Part shown: piece after piece, positions 11,790 through 22,065 of the stretch
How the letters are laid out: every line of letters starts with the position of its first letter
Position numbering within the stretch: position 1 is the stretch's first letter
Assembly (NCBI GenBank): GCA_008931825.1
Contig: QXVZ01002573.1
Coordinates: 1 to 28,252, forward strand
Source of the DNA: Phallusia fumigata
Lineage: Eukaryota; Chordata; Ascidiacea; Phlebobranchia; Ascidiidae
Reading direction: 5' to 3'
DNA length: 28,252 nucleotides
Program-made: the position numbers and the translations under genes
Notes under the pieces: generated by a model
What the model was told of the DNA's origin: nothing
What the model saw: only the letters and a program-made list of their open reading frames with translations
Database searches by the model: none

Positions 11790-13747
11790 CAATTGGAATC
11801 AAACGAGCTCATCAAAATTACAGACAAATCTGTAAAAAATATATTTTAGGTTGAGTTTATATTCAGAATGTTCAAGTAGTTTGTTTTTGTAAACGTTACA
11901 TCAATCGCATGCAACCAAAGCCTGCTGGACAAAAAGCCAAATTATAATTAAACTGTTGCAAAATTACATTCATAGCAGACGATGCAGTACCAACTGGAAA
12001 AATCCAACTTGGTGGTACATTTGAATAATGAGTATAGCTAGCAAAAATAGAAACCACAAGGATTTCGCACCTTATCTACATTTGTGGATGCAAGTCTTTA
12101 CTTACAAACTTTTTTTCACCCCTCGCATGTGATGAACACAATAACCACAAACCTGACATTGTTTAGATTTTGAAAGGGAAGTGTAGTTGGTTACAAAAGA
12201 TCTAACAACTAAAAAGGGAACTACCCATAACTTTAAATCAGTACTTTTTTTAAGTGCTGCACATTTACTGAAAACAGGAATTAAAATTTATGATGAAAAC
12301 CTAGGATAACTAACAGTAACCAAGTTAATTTAACCTTTAGGTAGTTGGTTTTATACAGAAGATAGAGTATATAAATTATGTAAGAACAGAATAACTAGAA
12401 AATCCATTCAAAATCTCAAGTAAACAAAACTTATAGATAACCGTGCTTGTTAACAATACGATTATTGTACTTTCACCAGTGTGTCTAAAAAAATCTGAAT
12501 GTTTTGTGAAAGAAAAACATTAAATATACTGACCTGATTGAGATGTTCACACAAATGAATGAGCAGTAAAGAATCAGCACAAGGAAACCAGAACAGTAAT
12601 AGCCAAGAAGAAAATAACAGTCTGCTTTTTAATGTAGTGGCTACTTGTATCCAAGTGCATATCACCAATCCAATTTTTTCTTGAACTTTGTCAAATTCAC
12701 AATACAACTAAAACTGAATGACTCGAAAATTCAACGGTCAAACAGCCTGGTTTTCTTGAAATAACTTGTTTCGTTCTTTTGGTTTATTAAAATATTGAAA
12801 TGCTTCAAAACTTTGCAAATTATAGGATGCAAAAATTTTTGATTTTGCAAAATCTTTTGTCGCAAAGACAAATCGCTTTTTGAAGGCAAGTTAGTCAGGT
12901 GAGACTTAAGAGCCTGCAATCAAAAAAAACATTTTGAGAAATCATGAAAAGTTAAACAAAATAATAAACGCGAATTGCAAAACTGCTTTAATGTCGGAAT
13001 CAAACAATAAACCGAAACAAAATTCACCAACGCGTGTCGATGGCAGATGTCCACCAGAGCGTGAACGTAAAGAGTCTCAAAGAACTGTTTGCACAACGAT
13101 TCGTCAAAACTAAAATATATAACGACAGGGGTGTAGAAAACATCCCAAACAGGAATAAATATTTTATGTCCAAAGCTTACCGAAACAACAGTTAAAAAAT
13201 GCTTATTCTCATTTTCATTTTACGAAATTTTCTATGTGGTGTGTATCCATCCCCATCAAAATTATATCAAAATAATTAGCACAAAAAAAGTTTTGTTCGA
13301 ACGCAACCGTTGAATCAGCAAGATTTAATCGAGGCCTGGTAAATCCAGTCATTGGATTACGCCAGATTTGTTGGTCGATGCGCATGGTACATGGTAGTGG
13401 TAGTTTTTTGTTTAATTTTCTTTTTCGGTGTACGTTCTTTCTTACGATGGTCTGTTTGCGAAGTGTGATCATTGGCNAAAAGCATCACCGTGGTGCGAGT
13501 GGCGAAGTTATTTTCAATAAAGGAGGGTGATTGAAATCATTTTTTTAATTTGGGAGTTTATTACGCAATCGTACAGCCAACGGAACACGTTGCTTTAAAA
13601 AGCGACCGTATAATGGACTTAATTATACTTTAATTGTGTCACTTTTGGGGCCGTGTTAAAATAGGGTAATCGGAAGATTTCTAAGGGCATTTTACCATCC
13701 CCATCTCTACACCAAACGAGTATGTTTGTTAATCTTTTTTTCCAAAG
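11743..13747. other. Divergent intergenic/promoter region, with N gap at 13477
   Basis: Two kilobases separate the divergently transcribed ataxin-2 and receptor genes. I see no convincing coding exon, tRNA or known repeat; short frames here lack domain signals and splice context. A plus-strand frame from ATG 13378 stays open to the N at 13477 and is hydrophobic, so a signal-peptide exon of the receptor is possible. Promoters of both genes should lie here, but no clear TATA box could be assigned. Confidence 0.5.
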
Positions 13748-14206
13748 CCACCTCTGTGATGGATTTGGACAACGAGATAGTTGTGGAGTCTACGAGCAAC
13801 GAGTGTTATTTGCGCAAGAACTTGACGGTCTGGAATAAAGAAATGCAGTATGAGAGTCTTGTTTGTGATCAAGTTTGCTTACGGAGAGCGATCCAACCGA
13901 AGTGTGCCTGTATGGATGGTTATACGTAAGTGCAAAATCTATTTAAGCAGGTTTTTCTTGGTGATATATGAATGGAAATAATGGTTGTCTGTGCCTTTGC
14001 ATAAACATTAGATGAGAACTATCTTTGGCGTATTTTAAGTGGCAATTTTGAAAAAAAAACTTTTTACAACAATGACTTATTTATGAAGCCTTACGATAAT
14101 TTAAAAAATGTATGTATATATGTATGCATATTGTAAATTTTTAAAAAGCAACGTTTTTTGTTTAGGCCTGATCCTTCAGATTCGTCGCATTGTCTATTAA
14201 ACAACG
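13748..14206 (+). CDS. Receptor exons 1-2 (as found): EGF-like module before the propeller
   Basis: Exons 13748-13925 and 14166-14206 join through codon ACG. They encode a Cys pattern with CDQVCLRRAIQPKCACMDGY followed by TPDPSDSSHCLLNN. The C-x3-C-x8-C-x-C-x(12)-C spacing fits the EGF module that precedes YWTD propellers in LDLR-family proteins. The 5' acceptor is a strong T-rich run ending AAAG at 13747. The exon enters after one base of a split codon, so a signal-peptide exon must lie upstream, possibly at the N gap. Confidence 0.7.
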
Positions 14207-17200
14207 GTAAGAATGCAGTTTTCAGTACTAGCTTGATTGTACACCTTTAGTGATTTGTAAATATCAACGTAAAGATTCTCTTTTTTGACGGGTTTCCTTA
14301 TAGGTTCAAAGATTTTCCTCTTCTATGTTTCCGAAGACCGCATAATGCGACGTGATTTGAGAAGTCCTGAATGGAGAGAGGATGTCGTTTTCCGTTTGCC
14401 CGATTTCAGACCTCAGTAAATTTAACTTTTTTAACTTTGATTGTAAAACATCTGGTAAATGCTGCCGCATGTTTAGCTCCTTACTTACTTTTTTGCATAC
14501 TTATTTTCTTTATACTTTTTTGTAAACAAGTTTCTGAGAAATCAGTAATGCGTATTTCACTTAATAACGACATAGTCAGTTCCCTATTTGAATGAAATCT
14601 TTTATTTAATTAACTTGTTTTTGCGTTTAACTGTGCTTGCTCATCATCGTTTTTGCCTGGAAATATCTGGCCACGAAATTGCAGAAACTCATTCGAGCAA
14701 ATGTTTTTCAGTGTTTTGAGTCTCGAACATGACGTCAACACCAACACGCTCATTTGGGTGGAACTGGAAACTGGAAATATTAACTTTTTTCGAATTGACG
14801 ATGCCCAACACCTAACCTTGCAAAGTAAATATTTGTGAAATTTTTAATTTCAAAGTTATAGGTTTTGCTCTTCACTCCTAAAGAAGGTACTAGTTTATGA
14901 GGGTGTCGGTTGTTTCAAACAAAGTTGTTTAGAAACAAAAAAAACTTAAAGCGGTCGGCACTAAAAGCTTTCCACTATCTTACTGCAAAAGTGTCCAAAC
15001 TATTTGCAACGTATTTTAACAGTGCCAACAGCCGTCGCAGTTGCACTGGATTGGTTGACGCCGAACTTGTACGTAACCTGCAGCGGCACAAGCGACCGCA
15101 AAGGTCACGTGTCGGTGATTCCCCTGCTGCGAAAGCATGCAAACAGCGTCGCCACGTTTAAAATCGCCGAGTTTGTCGATCCAGTGTCCATCGCACTTTT
15201 TCCCGCCAAAGGGTAAGTTGCACATGCTTTTGAATGTTCCACCAAGCTTGTTTCAGCCATGTGTTGACATTTTGACCGCGTCGAATGAGTGCCAAATGAG
15301 TTTTGTGGACCGTAAAATAACGTGTTAAACTGTGTAAGTTTCCTAAGGATCTCGTTTCAAACCTTCATGCAGTGTTAATCTGTGTAAAAATGCGAATTTC
15401 ATTTATTATCGTGTGATTTCTAAAAAGCCTTGGGGTAATTAACTTCAAACAGTTGGTTGACCTCAAACCTAAAAACAAACAGTAACTTCTTCTTTTGAAC
15501 TTCTTTTGGCGGAATTTGCTACGAAACAAGTTTTTTTCATTTTTGTATGCGTGTTTCTACCTACCTAGTTTACGTATACCTCATACAAGTCTCAATGTGA
15601 TCTTTTGTTCAGGATCATGATAGTCGCCGACAAGGGAAACTCCCTTCTCCCGTCGAAGCTTATCCTGTTAAACATGGACGGAAGCGATCAGCGCGACTTT
15701 GCTGTGGAACACGTCCGCACAATCCATTGCGTCACCATCGATTACGTCACGGAGGTGGTTTACTGGAGCGAATCCAATTTGTTTGACGCGAGGATCGAGA
15801 TGAAGACTCTAGACGGCAGTTTGACGCGGGTTTGTGAGATTACGATTATTTTGTCATTGTTCATAAATTCAATATTATGTTAATAACTTGAATAGTTTAA
15901 ATCTTTTTGCAAATGTTAACCAAGAAAATAGCTTTTAAAAGGATACGAAACATTGTGTGTGTACACGAGAAGCTGGTTACTGTACGTTATCGTGTAGGTT
16001 TTTGTTTATCATAAAAAAGGGTATTTGTTTAAGGATAAGCATTCGTTTTGAAAAAGGGAGTTTTATAGTGTTGTGAGAATTTTTTGCAAATCTGTGCGGT
16101 AGCAAAACCGTTTTGTACCCAAAAATTGTCACTCATTTTAAATAGAATCTGAACTGATGTACAATTTTCAAAGCTGAAAAGAATTTTGTTTTGTTCTTCT
16201 GGCGACGTCTTGTTTGCGTCACTTCCGCTTCGTAGCTCATATAGCTTAAAAGCACAAAACAAGAGTACGCAAAATGTTCGTCTTAAAATTCAACCACATA
16301 ATATGTGCTTTTGCGTTACATTTGGCCACTTGTCAGATACACAACCTCTTTCCTCTTTAGACTCTGATTACTCGCTCTATNCTCAACACCTAACCTTGCA
16401 AAGTAAATATTTGTAACCTTTTTAATTTCTAACTCATAGGTTTTGCTCTTCAGCCCTAAAGTTTATAAGGGTGTCGGTTGTTTAAAATATAGTTGTTTAG
16501 AAACAAAACAAAATTTAAAGCGGTGGACCATAAAAGGCATCCTACCATCTTACTTACTGCAAAAGTGTCCTAACTTATTTTTACAACATATTTAACAGTG
16601 CCAACAGCGGTCGCAATCGCATTGGATTGGTTGACGCCGAATTTGTACGTAGCCAGTAGGGGAACAATCGACCGCAAAGGTCACGTGTCGGTGATTCCCC
16701 TGCTGCGAAAGCATGCAAACAGCGTCGCCACGTTTAAAATCGCCGAGTTTGTCGATCCAGTGTCCATCGCACTTTTTCCCGCCAAAGGGTAAGTTGCACA
16801 TTAATGTTCCACCAAGCTTGTTTCAGGAATGTGTTGACATTTTGACCGCATCGAATGGGTGCCAAATGAGTTTCGTGGACGGTAAAAAAATCTAGTAAAC
16901 TGTGTCAAGTTTATTAAGGATCTCGTTTCAAACCTTTAAGCAGTAGTGTTAATCTGTGTGAAAGTGCGAATTTCTTTTATCATTGTGTAAACTACTTCTG
17001 AAGATTTCTAAAAAGCCTTGCCGTAATTTTCCTCAAACAGTTTGAGCTTAAATTTCCTGTTGACCTCAAACCCCAAAACAAACAGTAAATCCTTCTTTTG
17101 AACTCCTTGTGGCAGAATTTGCCACGAAACAAGTTTTTGTTTTTCTATGCGTGTTTTTATCGACCTGGCTTAGATAAACCTCAAACCAATCTCAATGTGA

Positions 17201-20200
17201 TCATTCTGTTCAGGATTATGATAGTCGCCGATAAGGGAAACTCCCTTCTCCCGTCGAAGCTTGTCCTGTTGAACATGGACGGAAGCGATCAGCGCGACTT
17301 CGCTGTGGAACACGTCCGCACAATACATTGCGTCACCATTGATTACGTCACGGAGGTGGTGTACTGGAGCGAATCCAATTTGTTTGACGCGAGAATCGAG
17401 ATGAAGACTCTAGACGGCAGTTTGACGCGGGTTTGTGAGATTACGATTATTTTGTCATTTTTCACAAATTCAATATTATGTTAGTAACTTGGATAAATCT
17501 TTTTGTAAATATTAACCAACGAAATAGTTTTTAAAGGGTACGAAACATTGTTTGTGTACGCGAGAAGCTAGTTTCTGTACGTTGTCATGTAGGTTTTGTT
17601 TATCATAAAAAAGGGTATTTGTTTAAGGATAAGCATTCATTTTGAAAAAGGGTTTTTATACTGTTGTAAGAATTTTTGCAAAACTGTGCGCTAGCAAAAC
17701 CGTTTTGTACACAAAAATTGTCATTCATTTTAAATAGAATCGGAACTGATGTACAGTTTTCAAAGCTGAAAAGAATTTTGTTTTGTTCTTCTGGCGACGT
17801 CTTGTTTGCGTCACTTCTGCTGCGTAGCTCAAATAGCATAAAAGCGCTAGACAAGTAAACACAAAATGTTCGTCTTAAAATTCAACGACATAATGTGTGC
17901 TTTTGAGTTATATTTGGCCACTTGTCATGTACACAACCTTTTTCCTCTTTAGACTCTGATTACTCGCTCTATGGACGTCGTTGCTCTACGTTCTCCCTTC
18001 TCACTCGCGGCGTACGAGAACCAACTTGTGTTTAGCGACAATCGTACGGGCGACATCTGGCGGATTGACTCTATGTTGGGAAAACCGGAAGGCTTTCCTT
18101 ATTTACACGAACCTCTGTACAAGGGCCTGGATACCGCAAGGGTTCTTGCTGTAAAAGTCTCACATCCAACTTTGTATCCATACAGACAAGGTATATCTAT
18201 ATGTTTGATTTTACCACAGACGAGTTTTTTGGCGTGGCTTTTCGAAGTTCCGAATTTGTGTGGACTTACATGCGATATAAATGTTGTACCCTTTGTAAAA
18301 CTGTCCAAGTGGCGTGGGACATTCGGTTGTCCTTCACCTATACACATCTGGAACTCTGAAAGTTGTACTACAGGTGTTATCAGCCCCCTTTTTCCCTTTG
18401 CAGCTTAAAAAATCATATTCACCGCCATCCTTAACTATAGCGCGGTTGACATCCATGTTAGGAGATGACTACTTGCCTCATTTTGTTTTAGACGCTGATG
18501 CTTGTCACTTAGCAAACTGCAGTTATGCTTGTGTTCTCCGTCCCAACGGTTTCCGCTGCCTGTGCCCCTCCGGCATGATCTTCGACTCTACAATGAGCAA
18601 GTGCATGGGTGAGTGAAGGGTGTTTTTCTACATTTTGCATTGCTTGCGTTATGTTTTACTGCTTTACATCAAAAGCCCGTTTTTATACGTTGTAAAATAG
18701 GTAAGATATGAGTGTTTTATCCGAATCACAAGTAATGCCGTATCATTCACCCTGTGATTCCTAGTCTGTGTAATTGAGGAGTCATGTCCACAAGTTATCG
18801 TGACAAATTAAGTTTGACAAAAACTTGTTTTGCAGCGTTTTATAGTTTTCTGTTTAATGACAATATTTATATAAAACTGACTACTAGAGTTTAATTTGGG
18901 CGAAATACGTTGGTTTTAAAAAGATCGGGTATTCTCTATCTACGACAGTTTCGACAACCTGTAACCCGAACCTAAACCTCAACAATCAACCGGAATGTAG
19001 TTGTTTAAATTTCATTACTTTCATACCAGGAAAATTGCATTGTTTAGACATTACAATTTTTTTGTCTTGACACAAATCCATCTTTCAACAGAATCAACAA
19101 TTTCTACAAGTTCCTCTGCAGCGCCACCAACCGTCAGGACGACGCAACAGCCACGTGAAGTCCAAAATCAAAACATCATCCAACCAGCACAGGAGTCGGT
19201 GATGGAAATCGACGTGGTGCAATGTGTGTTGCCATCACTACCTGAATCCGTTGAAATTCTCGAAAGTAATCCTCATCAGTCGTTCTACGTTGGAGAAAAA
19301 CTTCTGCTTAGGTGTGCATTGGGGCGCCACGTTTGGGGTAAGCTTTTTTCTTTTGTTTGAATCGTGTTGACATTGCTGGCAGGATAACTTATAGATGAAA
19401 GTAGTCTTCCACATGGAAAGGCTATGTTTCATGCGACATAAAAACAGAGAAATGTTTGTGAATGTTTCCGTTTGGCTATATATAGTCGATATGTATACAA
19501 TAATGTAAGCAAAATTATAAATGACCCCGAATTCTGCCTAGGATTTCGGATAAGGCGAGAATGTGTTAAGGAGCTCCTCCTAAATCTTCTAGCCTTACCC
19601 AACCCGGTTCCCTATTAAACCAAACTTATCGGACGCTTGCCAATGATTAGATTTTGACATGCATGATTATGTTTTAGACCGACCAATGGTAACCCAGTTT
19701 AATGTCACGTGTTTACCATCGGGCAAATGGAACGCCAGTATCGCGTCGTGTGTTAAGTGGACATGTTCGGAGCTGGACTGTGGTCCAACAGGAAACTGCT
19801 TATCGACGGCTCTGCATGGTACGTCGAATTTGATATTTCTGCACAACGACTTTATTACCGCTTTGGAAACGAGATTTTATTGAGAAAAGGTAAATACAGC
19901 CTTAGTTGAAGGTAACAGTTCCTAATGCCACGGATTTGTAAGAATTTTTGCGACTTGAAAAAAGTAAAGGTACATTTTTTTGAAAAGCCTACTATTTAAG
20001 CGACATTGAGAAGGATTGCTTTTTGTTTTTACAGCTGCTATATGCAAATGCTCGAATGGTGAATTTGGGTTTGAGCCATGTCCTGAAGTCCCAGCCGCAA
20101 CTCCGACCGTCACCAAAAACAAAACGACAGCACTGCCTTCCTCGACCCAATCGCCCCCATCCGGCCTTCCATCACGGTCAAGCGAATCAACCACCTCCTT

Positions 20201-21782
20201 GCCAGTTACTATTTCCACAGACGCTCAAACTTCCAACTCGTCTCTGGCGCCTCCTGCGGGATCAAACCCGATTCATGAAGTCATCAGTGTCATGCTTTCG
20301 TCATATATGGGGAAAATTGTGGGAATAGTGGTGGCTGTGATAATATTGGGACTTATAGTTGGTTACCTAGTGCTTCATTGTCTAAGGTAAGTGAAAAAAC
20401 GTATGCGTTAAAGCAGAAGGCCTGGTCTCCTTCAACAGTTTAAACACGGATAATTTGTAGCAAATATTTTATAGTTATATACTTAAATTTGTATCATTTT
20501 ATTGGTGGTGAACTTCACACTGAATGTCTAACAATTGCTAGTGTGCATGCAACTGCCCTTGTATTCGTTTTTTTACATGCTAAACATTTCTTTGTTAATC
20601 GACGGTCGTTGCACCGCAGAGTTCACTGATAAACTGAATTCGTTTGTTTTTTCTTGTTTCGAAATTTGTTGTCACTCCGCAGAAAATCGAGGAACTCATT
20701 CGAGGTTCACTACACCGCTCAACCGCGCCGCAAGTGGCAAAGAACAAGAAGCCAACCGACGAGAACAGACACGATCGACGAAATGCCTGTAATCGGTCAG
20801 TAAAAAAAGACATACAAAAACCGCCGTTAAATAACTGAAAACAATCTTGAAGCATGGGTTCGCCAAAAAGGTTTAACAGTAGGGGGTAATGACTGTATGT
20901 ATACCACTGCTACCTAACAATTGTAAGCAATGGTAAGTCAGACAAGGCCAACAGTATATACGTGACTCACGGGCAGTAAGTTTCTGCGTTTACCGGTTTA
21001 GAAGCCCTAATTTTACTATGTGGGGGATGCCTTTCAGGGTAACGTAATGGGTTTGATTAAATGAGAATTTTCGTTTTATTACATGCCAAAAAAACTGAAA
21101 AATCAAAACACCAATGGTTTGCTTTTTCCGCAGACAACAACAACTGCATCACCAACCCGAACTATTCATCACCGAAAACTCCCAAACTTCGTCTTGCTCT
21201 ACCTGACGATAAGGTAAAATAACAGTCGTAGCTTTTTCTTTTCGCTTTAAAACATTGTTCGGTACTTTACTCCGGCAAACGCCGTGCAACTCAACTTAAG
21301 TAGTAAACGTTTTTTTGTGACTCCTATTGTACCGAGCTGATTGACGGCATGCTTTCGTTGCAAAACAACCTTGATACCTTATCGATTTGTTACTTTGCTG
21401 ACTTGGAATCGATCAAGTAGACTTTAAGCTGTCCTGGCTCAACCCAAGTCGAGTCTGTAGCTCAACTTTGTGAGTAGAGAGTCACGACAGAGCTGGTAAA
21501 TTGATTGGGAACTTGAAGGTTATGTAAACGGACTTTTTTGGGACACAGGACAGCGGAGTGGATCGTTCAAGCAGCTCATTGTCTTCAAACGATTCCCCGT
21601 CGGAACCAATAAACTACAACCACGTGACGCCGGCCTGCACGCTTGCGTCATTGGGTGATCACGTGGACGAATATGATCACGTGTCCGTCGTGCAATCTGG
21701 TAACGTCTTTTTGAAAAGGATTGACTCCAGTCCAATTAACAACTTTATTGCCACAGAGCTTATATGTAAAAAAACATTGTAA
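13748..21782 (+). CDS. LRP-like receptor: EGF, YWTD propeller, EGF, CCP, EGF, TM, NPxY tail (5' exon not found)
   Basis: Likely cell-surface or endocytic receptor. Exons: 13748-13925, 14166-14206, 14304-14415, 14685-14824, 15023-15212, 15613-15829, 17953-18190, 18492-18608, 19092-19337, 19678-19818, 20035-20386, 20683-20795, 21134-21213, 21549-21782. With one copy of the duplicated block all phases close and about 799 residues are encoded up to TAA at 21780. No signal peptide is visible in the first exon found, and its entry phase requires an upstream exon. Domain order matches the LDL-receptor/LRP family around the propeller, but I saw no LDLa repeats, and a CCP module after the second EGF is not an arrangement I recognise from a named vertebrate receptor. 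A second copy of two exons (16599-16788, 17214-17430) is treated as an assembly duplicate. Confidence 0.88.
14304..18190 (+). CDS. Receptor YWTD/LY beta-propeller exons (single-copy reading gives six blades)
   Basis: Using exons 14304-14415, 14685-14824, 15023-15212, 15613-15829 and 17953-18190, six LY-type blades can be read: FLFYVSEDRIMRRDL; TNTLIWVELETGNINFFRI; VALDWLTPNLYV; a degenerate IMIVADKGNSLLPSKLILL; CVTIDYVTEVVYWSESN followed by RIEMKTLDGS; and LVFSDNRTGDIWRID. Blade 5 is the closest to the YWTD consensus (VVYWSE), and blade 3 has the typical ALDW-LTPNLYV strand. Six blades is the number needed to close an LDLR-family propeller. The second copies of exons 15023-15212 and 15613-15829 would add three more blades and break the frame. 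Confidence 0.82.
14804..17972 (+). repeat. 1.58-kb tandem direct repeat abutting a single N (likely unmerged allelic contig ends)
   Basis: Copy 1 (14804-16380) and copy 2 (16382-17972) are collinear through introns and exons, with scattered substitutions and small indels. Copy 1 ends inside the exon that continues at 17953 (ACTCTGATTACTCGCTCTAT). Copy 2 begins inside the exon that ends at 14824 (CAACACCTAACCTTGCAAAG). The only base between them is N16381. Exon copies are 15023-15212/16599-16788 and 15613-15829/17214-17430, equal in length (190 and 217). Protein differences are few. The chimeric exon at the join (16359-16402) has an in-frame TAA whichever base N is. Confidence 0.92.
16599..17430 (+). 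pseudogene. Second copies of two propeller exons (assembly duplicate, not counted in the CDS)
   Basis: Exons 16599-16788 and 17214-17430 have intact splice sites and open frames and repeat the exons at 15023-15212 and 15613-15829. The proteins differ at about six positions (for example VAIALDW for VAVALDW, ASRGTID for TCSGTSD, KLVLL for KLILL). The flanking partner exons are truncated at N16381, so as assembled they cannot be spliced into an open message without skipping the chimeric exon. I label them as a duplicate allele instead of a true gene copy. A real local duplication remains possible. Confidence 0.7.
18492..19818 (+). CDS. Receptor exons: EGF, Ser/Thr/Pro linker, CCP/sushi module
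   Basis: Exon 18492-18608 encodes the EGF that closes the propeller: DACHLANCSYACVLRPNGF then RCLCPSGMIFDSTMSKC, with six cysteines. Exon 19092-19337 begins with a Ser/Thr-rich linker and then IDVVQCVLPSLPESVEI with YVGEKLLLRCALG. Exon 19678-19818 completes it with FNVTCLPSGKWNASIASC. The C...C...C-x(5)-W-x(6)-C order, with the YxVGExLLLxC strand, is the CCP/sushi pattern. The intron between the halves sits mid-domain. CCP modules are usual in complement regulators and some tunicate allorecognition receptors; no function follows from that alone. Confidence 0.85.
19740..20386 (+). CDS. Receptor membrane-proximal EGF, mucin-like stalk and transmembrane helix
   Basis: The end of exon 19678-19818 and the start of exon 20035-20386 encode CSELDCGPTGNCLSTALHG then AICKCSNGEFGFEPCPE, a six-cysteine EGF-like module directly after the CCP. 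It is followed by about 70 residues rich in Ser, Thr and Pro, with N-x-S/T sites (NKT, NSS). This resembles the O-glycosylated stalk of LDLR. A hydrophobic helix follows: IVGIVVAVIILGLIVGYLVL. Basic residues (R, K) come straight after it, as expected for a type I stop-transfer. The exon leaves two bases, completed by the next exon. Confidence 0.88.
20683..21782 (+). CDS. Receptor cytoplasmic tail with NPNY and two Y-x-H-V motifs
   Basis: Exons 20683-20795, 21134-21213 and 21549-21782 encode a tail of about 143 residues. It opens with a basic stretch (RKSRNSF, PRRKWQRTR). The second exon has CITNPNYSSPKTPKL: NPNY fits the NPxY signal that binds PTB adaptors (clathrin adaptors such as ARH and Dab) in LDLR-family tails. 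The last exon is Ser-rich, then has PINYNHVTP and DEYDHVSV with tyrosines 19 residues apart. I-x-Y-x-x-V fits the ITIM consensus; the second fits only Y-x-x-V. The stop is TAA at 21780-21782. Confidence 0.85.
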
Positions 21783-22065
21783 CATAAAGTAATCCGATCG
21801 TTTCAACAATCGCTGTTGTCATCAATGTATTTAAGCTCATTTATACCAATGATGACAATAGAGACTGTTTAAATGTTTGTAATACAATGCATTTACTGTA
21901 TACCCTATGTAGTAAATACTTTGTAATGCAGAGCGATACGAACGTTTTAACTGTCTCTGTTGTCATCATTGGTTTTTAGCTGCTCCTCATTTTATACCAA
22001 TGCAGACAACAGCGACTGTTTGTATCACAATGTATTCACGAAATAAAAGCTCTCACAAACACTCG
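21783..22065 (+). other. 3' UTR of the receptor gene with poly(A) signal
   Basis: Non-coding sequence after the TAA. A canonical AATAAA lies at 22042-22047, followed within 20-40 bases by a T/G-rich run that could serve as the downstream element. The UTR contains two related stem-loops (annotated separately). The exact cleavage site is estimated, not seen. Confidence 0.6.
21810..22020 (+). repeat. Two related stem-loops, imperfect tandem repeat in the 3' UTR
   Basis: Hairpin 1 pairs TCGCTGTTGTCATCA (21810-21824) with TGATGACAATAGAGA (21850-21864). Hairpin 2 pairs TCTCTGTTGTCATCATTGG (21954-21972) with CCAATGCAGACAACAGCGA (21997-22015). The right-hand sides are also direct repeats: 28 bases from 21843 match those from 21993 at 24 positions. 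The same structure twice within 150 bases of a 3' UTR could be a duplicated small element or a post-transcriptional control structure. Confidence 0.6.

Noticed and set aside
16829-16888. Possible cryptic exon in the intron of copy 2 (AG acceptor after TTGTTTCAG, donor GTAAAA; frame ECVDILTASNGCQMSFVD)
   Set aside because: The preceding exon leaves two bases, so entry here would put a TGA in frame; direct joining to the next exon is in phase without it.
14804-17972. True biological duplication of propeller exons creating a nine-blade protein
   Set aside because: LDLR-family propellers close with six blades, the join coincides with an N inside two truncated exons, and the chimeric exon has a stop.
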